Positions 1-6,859 of a stretch of 34,144 bases of DNA are shown piece after piece. The stretch is from Myxococcales bacterium (GTDB taxonomy: Bacteria; Myxococcota_A; UBA9160; UBA4427). Below the pieces are notes generated by a model. It worked only from the letters and a program-made list of their open reading frames with translations, made no database searches and was not told where the DNA came from. Location of the stretch: assembly GCA_014240165.1 (NCBI GenBank), contig JAAZXM010000044.1, positions 1 to 34,144 of the forward strand, in the 5' to 3' direction. Each line of letters starts with the position of its first letter. Positions within the stretch are counted from its first letter, which is position 1. The translations under genes were made by a program, and so were the position numbers.

Positions 1-681
1 TCAGCCCTCTGGAACGATTTTTACGATATCGAAGTTGCGGTAGGGACAGGGAGCGATGGCTGGTGCGTCAACTTTCCAACCGCGGCCCCGGACCCGATCA
101 TTGGGCCCGTCTACCAGCGTGAGGGAACCAGCTCCTACAGCGATGTCGTGGTGGTCGGGCCCCTCGACGATGGAGGGTTGAGCTTCTGCGCCACTGACCC
201 CATGACGGGGGAGGCCCCAATAGACTACTTGCTCGATGTACTGGAGATTTACGGAGGCGCCGATGCCGAATATCTGCCCTCGCACTACTGCGGGGACCAG
301 GACTGCTACAGCCCCCAGTACGATACCGATTCTCAGCACGATCCCGGCGATACGTCCTGGGTCTACACGGACGCCAGCGGGGAGGAGATCTCCTTTGACG
401 ATTTCTGGGGAAGCAACGGGGGCGGCGGCGATTCGGCGAACCCCTTGCGCATCGCGATACCGGCCTTCGTCGGATACCTGACTCGTCAGGGCAAAGCCCC
501 CGGCAGCGTCGATGCCTTCATTGAAACGCTGTCAGGAGGGCCCGATGGCGACCCGCTCCTTCGCAAGAGGCCGGGGCGCAAGTCGTTCAGCGACGTAACG
601 CTGAGTGGGGATGCGGAGCACGGCCACTCGCACTCGCACTCCCACGGCTCCCTCACCCACACCCACCCCCATACCCACTGA
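1..681 (+). CDS. Secreted-type protein of unknown function, tandem paralogue copy 1 (5' end cut by window)
   Basis: The frame is open from the first base, so the N-terminus lies outside the window and 226 residues are visible. I recognise no named family. The protein is a clear paralogue of the next gene: both carry a DGxxVN(F/Y)P stretch, a GPVY(Q/E)R stretch, a DDGG(L/I)SFC motif (here near visible residue 57) and an LLD(V/I)LEI motif followed by an LP. The C-terminal part contains GDPLLRKRPGR, also found in the remnant at 2398-2592. It then ends in a His-rich tail of alternating H with S, T or P, which could bind metal (inference). The Cys-containing, Asp/Gly-rich composition suits an exported protein, and the paralogue has a signal peptide. 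Function unknown. Confidence 0.75.
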   Translation, partial: SALWNDFYDIEVAVGTGSDGWCVNFPTAAPDPIIGPVYQREGTSSYSDVVVVGPLDDGGLSFCATDPMTGEAPIDYLLDVLEIYGGADAEYLPSHYCGDQDCYSPQYDTDSQHDPGDTSWVYTDASGEEISFDDFWGSNGGGGDSANPLRIAIPAFVGYLTRQGKAPGSVDAFIETLSGGPDGDPLLRKRPGRKSFSDVTLSGDAEHGHSHSHSHGSLTHTHPHTH

Positions 682-775
682 TCGAGCAGCCCGATCCGGG
701 GCGCCGCGTGCCGGGGGGAGGTCTCCCCTGCGCGCGGGCTCTCGGCGGGTCGCTCGGCCAATTCACTCAACCCGG

Positions 776-794
776 GGGCACAGTCACTGTGCCC
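776..794. promoter_or_regulatory. Perfect dyad GGGCACAGT-C-ACTGTGCCC between the two paralogues
   Basis: Two 9-bp arms flank one central base. As RNA it would fold with a 7-bp stem and 5-nt loop. It lies 94 bp after the stop of copy 1 and 18 bp before the ATG of copy 2, just upstream of that gene's ribosome site. It may be an operator, a weak terminator or a leader hairpin. There is no T-run, so a classical terminator is the least likely. Confidence 0.4.
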
Positions 795-812
795 AATGAA
801 AGGATCGTTGCC

Positions 813-2357
813 ATGTTCACTGTATTTCCGAGTTCCACATCCAATTTCACCTCGAACTTCACCTCGAACCTTGCGCGCCTGCTCCTCAGCGCACTCCTCC
901 TGGCCAGCGCGGCAGGGCTCGCGAGCGGCGCCGAGAAGAGGCTCAGGGTAGAAGCTCTGGTTCTAGACAGCGCTAAAGCCGTCCACCCCGAGGACGGAGC
1001 CAAAATCAAATTCGTTTATGATAAGGACGCCGCGCAGATCGCCGCAGAGGCCATGTCAAGCATCGGTAACGCCGTCGATCACAACACCACACGCTCGAAC
1101 CGGAGAACAGCTTCGGCTGGAAGTCACGAAACCACACGCTCGAATAGGGGTAACGTCGTCGTCGGCTCCGAGGCCTTCGCGCTCGCCTGCGAACTGCATT
1201 GTGAGAGCGGGGGTTGGCGCATCGAGGTCTCGGAATCCTTGGCGAGCAATGACGCCGTGCTCGGCTTCCAGCCCCAGGACACCATCTACACCCTGGGCGC
1301 CGATCTCTACCAACCGGGCGATCACTACATCACCCACGCCACGGCGGCCGACGGCTATTTCGTCAACTACCCCGGTGAGGCGCCCACCGCCATCGTGGGG
1401 CCGGTCTACGAGCGCTATGGCCCCAGCCCCCAGCCGAGCAGCGTCTACACGCCGCCCATCGATGATGGCGGGATCAGCTTCTGCAATCCCGACCCCGCCA
1501 CGGGCGCCGCTCCCCTGACCTCGCTGCTGGACATTCTCGAGATCGAAGGCATCGCGGACACCGAAACCCTTCCGTTGTCGTGCGAGGACCACACCGGGAT
1601 CGAGGCCTACGCGAAGGATCCCAACGCGGGCACCCCGGGCGAAGCCCGCGGGGCGATCGAATATATGTTGGCTGTCTCCATCCTTCCCGCGTCGCGAGTC
1701 GCGCACGACACGACCCCGTGGCCGTTTGAACTCAGGCCGATCCGGATGGAACTCAACACGGCGACTGAATCGGGAGACATGACTCTGCGGCCGCTCGATA
1801 TACGCCCGGATCTCCTTGAGTCTTCGAATGGAGGGCATCCCACCACCAAGGAAGCATGTGAAGCCGCTGGTGGTGTCTGGAAATGTGACCCCGAAATGAC
1901 ATCGTGCTTCTGTTTCCTTCCCATCAAGACCGGAAGAAGCCTCTCGGGCGGCGACGGTGGGGATGACGATGCGCAACTCACCAATTCCGAGATCGCCACG
2001 CGTGGCGGGGACAATGACCCCCGCTATTGGAAAACACGGTCCGGGAGCAGCCCGAACAACGATCCCATCCCGGGCATCGACATCATCGTCGAGAAGGACA
2101 CCGAGGACAATCCGGCCGCCGGGAGCGGAACGAACAACGACCCCATCCCGGGCATCGACATCATCGTCGAAAAGGATCCCGAGGATTACGGCGCATCGAG
2201 CAGCCCCCCCAACCAGCCGCCGGGCGGACAGTGCGCGCCCGGGGCAGGGCCCACCGTCGACGGCAGGAACAACTCGGGCTCCGCCGGTCTCCCGGGCTCG
2301 GTCAAGAACGCCGTATACCCAGGCTGGCCCTGCAAGTGGTACGTGCCCGAGTGGTAG
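813..2357 (+). CDS. Repeat-rich secreted protein of unknown function, tandem paralogue copy 2
   Basis: The protein has 514 residues. The ATG at 813 is preferred over upstream in-frame starts because it follows an AAAGGA site and begins a signal peptide (hydrophobic LARLLLSALLLASAAGLASG after a threefold FTSN-like repeat). Residues ~92-121 hold a 15-residue imperfect tandem repeat beginning TTRSNR. Residues ~175-245 match copy 1 (DGYFVNYP, GPVYERYG, DDGGISFC, LLDILEI). Residues ~415-466 hold a 26-residue tandem repeat beginning NNDPIPGIDIIVEKD. A Cys-rich patch lies at about 350-370. Unlike copy 1 it ends in VPEW without the GDPLLRKRPGR signature, which instead appears downstream in another frame. 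Function unknown; probably surface-associated or secreted. Confidence 0.8.
   Translation: MFTVFPSSTSNFTSNFTSNLARLLLSALLLASAAGLASGAEKRLRVEALVLDSAKAVHPEDGAKIKFVYDKDAAQIAAEAMSSIGNAVDHNTTRSNRRTASAGSHETTRSNRGNVVVGSEAFALACELHCESGGWRIEVSESLASNDAVLGFQPQDTIYTLGADLYQPGDHYITHATAADGYFVNYPGEAPTAIVGPVYERYGPSPQPSSVYTPPIDDGGISFCNPDPATGAAPLTSLLDILEIEGIADTETLPLSCEDHTGIEAYAKDPNAGTPGEARGAIEYMLAVSILPASRVAHDTTPWPFELRPIRMELNTATESGDMTLRPLDIRPDLLESSNGGHPTTKEACEAAGGVWKCDPEMTSCFCFLPIKTGRSLSGGDGGDDDAQLTNSEIATRGGDNDPRYWKTRSGSSPNNDPIPGIDIIVEKDTEDNPAAGSGTNNDPIPGIDIIVEKDPEDYGASSSPPNQPPGGQCAPGAGPTVDGRNNSGSAGLPGSVKNAVYPGWPCKWYVPEW
1086..1175 (+). repeat. Two-copy 45-bp in-frame tandem repeat (TTRSNR unit)
   Basis: Units begin ACCACACGCTCGAA at 1086 and 1131, exactly 45 bp apart, and encode 15-residue units starting TTRSNR. 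The first 14 bases are identical except at the edge; the rest has diverged while keeping a G-S at the end of each unit. Confidence 0.7.
2055..2210 (+). repeat. Two-copy 78-bp in-frame tandem repeat (NNDPIPGIDIIVEKD unit)
   Basis: Units start at 2055 and 2133. The first 15 residues of each 26-residue unit are identical and differ only by silent changes at the DNA level. The last 11 residues vary (TEDNPAAGSGT versus PEDYGASSSPP). The silent differences suggest selection on the peptide rather than a very recent duplication. Confidence 0.8.
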
Positions 2358-3561
2358 GGCGCATGGAGCTGGAGGAAACCTGACGCGAGGCGTTTCCCTC
2401 CGCCCGGAATCGTTCGTCAAGTGTGCGAAATCTGGATTCGAGAGCGGTGGCTGCAAGGGGGATCCCGCCGCCACCGCGATCGAGTACGGATTGATCGGTG
2501 CGTTGGCAGGGCCCGATAGCGATGGCAGTGGCAACGGCGACCCCATCCTTCGTAAACGTCCAGGCCGGGTCAAGTTCGGCGACTTCAACTGAAGGCGATG
2601 GGCAAGCGGTCTGTCTCCAGGCATATTTGTGATACCTCACCCGGTGTTTTTTTCGGTTCCTCAGAAGCGCTATGCAGAGCAGGGCAATATATTGGGCGGT
2701 TCTTCCGTTCAACTCGGGTACTGCGAGCAGTTGCTGATAGAGCGCTTCGGTGATCTTGTCGTGGCCCTGGGCGTTGGGATGAATTCCATCGTTGAGAAAG
2801 TCCGTTCCGAAAAACAGCGCCAGGTAGAGGTCCGGGCCGCAGATTACAGACCCGCCAGCTGAACAGCGCGCGAGAATTTCTTTGCGGTAGTCCGAAAGGA
2901 AGGTCAACGCAGTAAAATCCGCCATCTTGGGCGGCGTCATGAGGATCACCGTCTCCACTCCGCCCGCAAGCAGAAAAGCAACGAGTTCATCGATGGCGCC
3001 CCCATAGGCATCTGGCAGGACGGGCAAGTCTTCGGGTTCGAGGAAACCCGTAGAGTCGTTTGTTCCCAGTAAAATGGTTGCGATGGAGACGGGCAAGTGA
3101 GGGCGGACGAACTCCTCCACGAGCCCGAGCGGTGCATCGGGAGAGGTCGGTAGCGCCGAGAAGGGGCAGAGGCGGCCCGGTGTTGTCGTAGACCAGTCGA
3201 TGGAGGTCGAGCCGCCACAACCGACGTTGATCAACTTGAAGTCAGGCCCCAGTTTCGGTTCGAGCTGATCCGAGAACGGGACTCCGGGATACAGGCCCGG
3301 GGGGCCGAGCGCTTCGCTGGTGCTGATGGAGTCTCCGATAATGAGCACCCGTATGGGATCAGAGCGTGCCTCCGACCCCCAAAAGGTGGCGATCAACGCA
3401 GCCATCAGCAGCCCAACTTTGCGCCATGGCCTGGATGGGTGGCCTCTTATGAGGCGAAGAGCGCGGCGGCCGAAGGCCTCAAGCGCCAGGTGCCCCGGCC
3501 AGGGGCTTTGGCGAGGCCGAGGAGGCTCGATTCTGTTGTTTGCCAAGGCTCCAGGGATCAT
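2302..3561 (-). CDS. Secreted SGNH/GDSL-type hydrolase (reading frame probably over-extended by a 1-nt homopolymer error)
   Basis: SGNH esterase/lipase blocks are visible: GDSIS at residues 76-80 (nucleophile Ser), NVGCGGS near 112 (oxyanion Gly), GTND at 166-169 (Asn) and DGIHPN at 258-263 (catalytic Asp and His). A hydrophobic segment with an upstream Arg/Lys patch at about 46-62 is a signal peptide. The ATG at 3561 makes its n-region unusually long; an ATG at 3405 would leave it without basic residues, so the start is uncertain. After the catalytic domain comes VPEL (281), a hydrophobic stretch and RNRKK, then about 115 residues of implausible sequence running antisense to the 2398-2592 remnant. 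Losing one A from the seven-A run (plus-strand T-run 2647-2653) would end the protein at residue 307, position 2637. Substrate unknown. Confidence 0.8.
   Translation of the reverse strand: MIPGALANNRIEPPRPRQSPWPGHLALEAFGRRALRLIRGHPSRPWRKVGLLMAALIATFWGSEARSDPIRVLIIGDSISTSEALGPPGLYPGVPFSDQLEPKLGPDFKLINVGCGGSTSIDWSTTTPGRLCPFSALPTSPDAPLGLVEEFVRPHLPVSIATILLGTNDSTGFLEPEDLPVLPDAYGGAIDELVAFLLAGGVETVILMTPPKMADFTALTFLSDYRKEILARCSAGGSVICGPDLYLALFFGTDFLNDGIHPNAQGHDKITEALYQQLLAVPELNGRTAQYIALLCIALLRNRKKHRVRYHKYAWRQTACPSPSVEVAELDPAWTFTKDGVAVATAIAIGPCQRTDQSVLDRGGGGIPLAATALESRFRTLDERFRAEGNASRQVSSSSMRPTTRARTTCRASLGIRRS
2398..2592 (+). pseudogene. C-terminal remnant of a third paralogue, or frame-displaced tail of copy 2
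   Basis: Frame 1 encodes a stretch ending in GDPILRKRPGRVKFGDFN and a stop at 2592. It matches the GDPLLRKRPGRKSFSD end of copy 1. It is in a different frame from copy 2, which stops at 2357, and has no ATG or GTG with a ribosome site of its own. It also holds an AIEYGL stretch resembling AIEYML of copy 2 (about residue 281), so the homology starts before the signature. Either a third copy was mostly deleted, or an insertion or frameshift separated copy 2 from its original end. Confidence 0.6.
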
Positions 3562-3725
3562 GGGTAGCGTCCACCGGCGGAAGGGTCGCGGCGCCCCGCA
3601 TGGGCTGACAGAGGCGCAGCCGCTGACCCTCTACAGTACACCGCTGGTGAGGACTGTCAGGGCTGCAGTCTCCTCGCTCTCGCTTGCCTCTGCGCGGAGA
3701 GCCGGGAGCACATTGTCTCCCAAGC

Positions 3726-4367
3726 TCAGGACTTTTGCTTGGCTCCGCCGGGGGTGATGGGAACGACGGATTCGGAGCCAATTCCTCCCCTCTTTGAAAA
3801 GGGCGAAGAAACCAGGGCTCGCGTTTCCATTGGAGTGCCGAGGGCGGTGCGGATCACCGCGAGGGTATCGTTCAACGAGCCCAGAAGTGCATCCAAGAGC
3901 TCGGGAAGTTGATGCAGGGCGGCAAGCCGCACGGCTTCGGGTTCGTCGCTCAGGAGCCGCGGCGAACCGTTGGGCTCGGGCGCATCGAGGCTGCCGTAGA
4001 GGGTGGCGCCATGGACCACCGAAGCCGGGCGAACGAGGAAATCTCGGCTGGCCTGCGCTTCGATCCGTCCGAAGCCGAATTGAAGCCCCCTTGCGCCGGT
4101 CGAGACGTTTTCTCCCTCGCCGGCCGACCCACCCGTATTTTCGAAGAGCAGCTGCTCCGAGCTCTCCAGAAGATCGTTGCTCCAGGCCTCGACCTCGATG
4201 GCTTCGAGGCGCCGGGCCAGATCGGCCCAGAAGCTGCGGAGTTCACCACCCTCGGCCGATACCTGCTCAGCGAGTTCTTCCATCCGGTTGAGCTTCGCCT
4301 CCACGACCGAAACCTCTTTGAGCTCGTCGCCCGACATGCCTTGCTTTGCGCGCAGCCCTTCAGTCAT
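3726..4367 (-). CDS. Small hypothetical protein translationally coupled to the multicopper oxidase
   Basis: The protein has 213 residues and no signal peptide or membrane segment. The ATG at 4367 is chosen because it overlaps the stop of the upstream oxidase by 8 bp (ATGACTGA), a typical translational coupling. An ATG ten codons later is an alternative, and longer frames would lie within the oxidase gene. The N-terminal third is charged and helical, likely coiled coil (EAKLNRMEELAEQ, LARRLEAIEVEAW); a Leu-rich helix lies later (LPELLDALLGSLNDTL). I recognise no family. Coupling to an exported copper enzyme suggests a cytoplasmic helper for folding, copper loading or export, but that is inference from position only. 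Confidence 0.65.
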   Translation of the reverse strand: MTEGLRAKQGMSGDELKEVSVVEAKLNRMEELAEQVSAEGGELRSFWADLARRLEAIEVEAWSNDLLESSEQLLFENTGGSAGEGENVSTGARGLQFGFGRIEAQASRDFLVRPASVVHGATLYGSLDAPEPNGSPRLLSDEPEAVRLAALHQLPELLDALLGSLNDTLAVIRTALGTPMETRALVSSPFSKRGGIGSESVVPITPGGAKQKS

Positions 4368-6549
4368 CGTGGTTGTCCGGGGCATCCGGTCCGGGAGGCC
4401 CGGGGTCGACTTGCCCGCCGGGCGAGAAATCAGTTGCGGGGAAGCCGACGTTTCGGTCTTCGAGGATTTCCTTGTCGCCCTCGATGTCAAAGAAGATTCC
4501 CTCTCCTCCAGTTTGCTCATCCCAATCCTCTTCGTTTTCGGCCATGCCGGAAATCTCGCGGTAGGTATGGCCGAAAGCGTCAAGGAAAGTTTCGTCGTTA
4601 TGGGGGCGAGTGCCGTTGTTCATGCTCTCTTGCCCTTCGGGTTGGGGGTCGAAGACGTTCATCATTCGAATGTCCTCGTGCTCCAAGTTGTGGCAATGGA
4701 AGACGAAGGGGCCCGGGAAGGTGCGGAATTTCATCAGGAATTCGGAGGTGCCGCGCGGTTCCAGGACTGATACGTCGACGTTGTGGCGGAATTGCGGGGG
4801 CGGCCGCTTGCCGTTGTACTTGACGATCTCGTGGGCCTCCAGGTGGATGTGGATCGGGTGCCACCACCCACCGCCACCATTCTCAAAGATCCATCGCTCT
4901 GCAGTGTTCAAAATCGGGGCGGCGTTGGTGGTGCGGGGGCTGAAGAATTGGTTGTTGATCTGCCAGGCGCCGTTTCTTCGCACAAATTTGAAATATCGTG
5001 TTGCGCGAACTTCGCTTTCTTGGATGCGCTCGAAGGGGCGGAGTTGGGTACCGACCTCGACGCTCACGTCGCTGTTGTGGCGAGGCCCCTCAACGACGAA
5101 TTTCATGAGCGGGGTTGGCTTGCGGCGATCGATCTTTTTGGGACCTCGGCCGTCTTTTTGTTCCATGATGTTCTCGAGGTAGACCTCGTCCGGAGCATCG
5201 CTGAAGTCCACAACGGCATCGACCCGCTGGGCCATGGCCAGGGTGAACTCTCGGGTCGCAATAGCCTCGGGGAACTCCCATGAATCCTGCCCGAGCTGAA
5301 TGAACCCGCCGTGGCTCAGGCGCAGGTGGTAGATCCTCGCATTGGAGGCGTTGAGGAAGCGCAGGCGATATTTTCGGCGCTGAACTTTGAAGAAGGGTTG
5401 CACCGTGCCGTTGATGGTGAAGACGTCGCCCAGGCGCCCGTTGTGATCCAGGAAATTGTAGGGCAGGGAAGTGCCCGTCGAATCGAAGACCTGATCCATG
5501 AGGGCGAGAGGGATGTCCGTGACGGTGTCGTCGTCAAAGCCCGGCATCAGGGGGGTGCTGTAGAAGGGGGGCAGCACGCCGCGCTGAATCAGGTCGAGTT
5601 CGATGTCGTCTTGAATCAGGTAGAAGCCGGCGAGGCCCTGGCTCACGAGGTAGCCCGTCACATCCATGCCATGCTCGTGGTACCACATGGTCGTCGGGAG
5701 ATCAGAGACGGAGTAGGGGCCGGTATTTCCCGCGCTCGCAATCTCTTCGGGGGAAGCGCCAGCGGGAGCCGGGCTGGCTGAGGTTCGGGGCCCAATATTG
5801 GGGTAGTAATAATCGCGGCGCCTTCCGGGGAGGATATAGAAGTCGGGGTAGCCGTCCGAGTGGGCCGGTGTGTGGTCGCCGTGCAAGTGGACAGAACATT
5901 CAGGGGCTGTGCCCAGGTCACCCACTCCACCGAGATTGTTCTGAACTCGCATCATGATGGGTTGCCCTTGGCGGGCAAGAATGGTCGGAGCAGGAAAGCG
6001 CCCATGTCCCGAGAGATGGAAGTTCGAACCCTGGGTGGCAGATGCGTAGCCGAAGATTCGGGTGTCGATATCGGGAATGAATTGGTGGGTGCTGTTTTCG
6101 ATGCTGAGCTGAAGGTGCGTTTCACTTCCCCCTTCGCCGCTGCCGTTGGTGAAGCGATCCCATTGCTGTTCGGCTGGACCGTTCGCATTGCCGGCGGCGT
6201 GGGTCGGGTGATCGCGCTCGTATTCGGGCGCGTATCCGTGGTAGACCGCTTCAGAGCCCACCGCGGTTTCGGGTGTGCCCGGGGCGGGGTTGAGGTTGAC
6301 CGAGTTGTGGATCGTGCCGTTGTTGGGATCGACCAGCGAGTCATTGAGAACCGGAGGAAGCCCGAACGTCGCGCTGAAAGGCGTGTAGCCAAAGGGGCCC
6401 GCGCCCTTGAGACTGCCGGATCGGCTGCGCCTCGATTTCCTATCCCGCTTGGATCTGGAACGGGCGTGGAGTTCGCCGGTACCGGCGACGGCGCCTCCGA
6501 TTCCGGTGGCTACGGTGGCTCGAAGGAGGGAGCGGCGTGTGATCTTCAT
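4360..6549 (-). CDS. Tat-exported multicopper oxidase (CotA/bilirubin-oxidase-like laccase)
   Basis: This 729-residue protein carries all four copper motifs: HLHGDH near residue 220, WYHEHG near 291, HPIHIH near 566 and HCHNLEHEDIRM near 618. The last supplies the type 1 Cys-His pair and a Met axial ligand. The N-terminus TRRSLLRA followed by a Gly/Ala-rich stretch is a twin-arginine signal, as expected for an enzyme that folds around copper before export. Next comes an unusual basic linker (SRSKRDRKSRRSRSGS) before the first cupredoxin domain. About 80 acidic residues extend past the last copper motif, beyond the usual family end. The substrate cannot be read from sequence: phenols, metal ions such as Mn(II) or Cu(I), or tetrapyrroles are possible. 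Paired inverted repeats upstream suggest regulation. Confidence 0.92.
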   Translation of the reverse strand: MKITRRSLLRATVATGIGGAVAGTGELHARSRSKRDRKSRRSRSGSLKGAGPFGYTPFSATFGLPPVLNDSLVDPNNGTIHNSVNLNPAPGTPETAVGSEAVYHGYAPEYERDHPTHAAGNANGPAEQQWDRFTNGSGEGGSETHLQLSIENSTHQFIPDIDTRIFGYASATQGSNFHLSGHGRFPAPTILARQGQPIMMRVQNNLGGVGDLGTAPECSVHLHGDHTPAHSDGYPDFYILPGRRRDYYYPNIGPRTSASPAPAGASPEEIASAGNTGPYSVSDLPTTMWYHEHGMDVTGYLVSQGLAGFYLIQDDIELDLIQRGVLPPFYSTPLMPGFDDDTVTDIPLALMDQVFDSTGTSLPYNFLDHNGRLGDVFTINGTVQPFFKVQRRKYRLRFLNASNARIYHLRLSHGGFIQLGQDSWEFPEAIATREFTLAMAQRVDAVVDFSDAPDEVYLENIMEQKDGRGPKKIDRRKPTPLMKFVVEGPRHNSDVSVEVGTQLRPFERIQESEVRATRYFKFVRRNGAWQINNQFFSPRTTNAAPILNTAERWIFENGGGGWWHPIHIHLEAHEIVKYNGKRPPPQFRHNVDVSVLEPRGTSEFLMKFRTFPGPFVFHCHNLEHEDIRMMNVFDPQPEGQESMNNGTRPHNDETFLDAFGHTYREISGMAENEEDWDEQTGGEGIFFDIEGDKEILEDRNVGFPATDFSPGGQVDPGPPGPDAPDNHDD

Positions 6550-6610
6550 CGGCAGGGACTTTCCAGCTGGTCAGCTACCCGGGCAGTCAGGCGCCCAGAC
6601 ATGATCGAGG

Positions 6611-6628
6611 TGTGGTTAATAGACCACA
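6611..6628. promoter_or_regulatory. Inverted repeat TGTGGT-N6-ACCACA, putative operator 1 of the oxidase
   Basis: Six-base perfect arms flank TAATAG, about 62 bp upstream of the oxidase ATG. On the minus strand the spacer region contains TATTAA, which could serve as a -10 element, so a bound protein would block the promoter. The five inner arm bases recur at 6749-6764 with the same spacing. Confidence 0.45.
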
Positions 6629-6748
6629 GCTCATGATTAATTCGGGTCGGTTTCAATCGCGGCCATAGGCCCCGGCTTTCTCTTGCTGCGGTGACGCTGG
6701 CGATACCCACTCAACATAACCAAAGAGTTATTCCGAATGGAGAAAAAA

Positions 6749-6764
6749 GTGGTAAAAACACCAC
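6749..6764. promoter_or_regulatory. Inverted repeat GTGGT-N6-ACCAC, putative operator 2 of the oxidase
   Basis: The arms and 6-bp spacing match those at 6611-6628, centred about 137 bp further upstream of the oxidase. On the minus strand it is followed by six Ts, so it could instead be a short-stemmed terminator for the 6860-7870 gene. The 5-bp stem is weak for that role. Confidence 0.4.
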
Positions 6765-6817
6765 AATTCATTTTGCGGGCTTCGGGCCAATGGATGTAGG
6801 CGCCGAACGGCGTTCTA

Positions 6818-6842
6818 AGGCAAACCCCCAAGGGGTTTGCCT
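6818..6842 (-). terminator. Perfect 11-bp hairpin after the HExxH gene
   Basis: AGGCAAACCCC and GGGGTTTGCCT pair perfectly around a CAA loop, 18 bp beyond the gene's stop. A second, shorter CCCC/GGGG hairpin lies between them (about 6843-6857). No U-run follows directly, so it may act as an mRNA 3' stabiliser or a Rho-assisted terminator. Confidence 0.5.
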
Positions 6843-6859
6843 GGCCCCGCAGGGGTCCG

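Larger units (their letters stand above)
6550..6859. other. 310-bp intergenic region upstream of the multicopper oxidase
   Basis: I see no convincing gene here. It holds the oxidase leader, two GTGGT-N6-ACCAC inverted repeats (6612-6627 and 6749-6764) and the hairpins that follow the 6860-7870 gene. Small frames crossing it lack ribosome sites and recognisable sequence. Confidence 0.6.

Noticed and set aside
2398..2592. Flp-pilin-like stretch AATAIEYGLIGALAG
   Set aside because: It looks like the Flp pilin start, but no prepilin leader or long hydrophobic helix surrounds it. Copy 2 has a similar AIEYML, so it is better explained as a feature of the local family.
1056..2624. Long open frame on the minus strand antisense to the repeat-rich secreted protein
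   Set aside because: It has an Arg/Gly/Asp-rich composition typical of antisense frames in GC-rich DNA and no ribosome site or recognisable domain. The plus-strand gene has a signal peptide and a paralogue.
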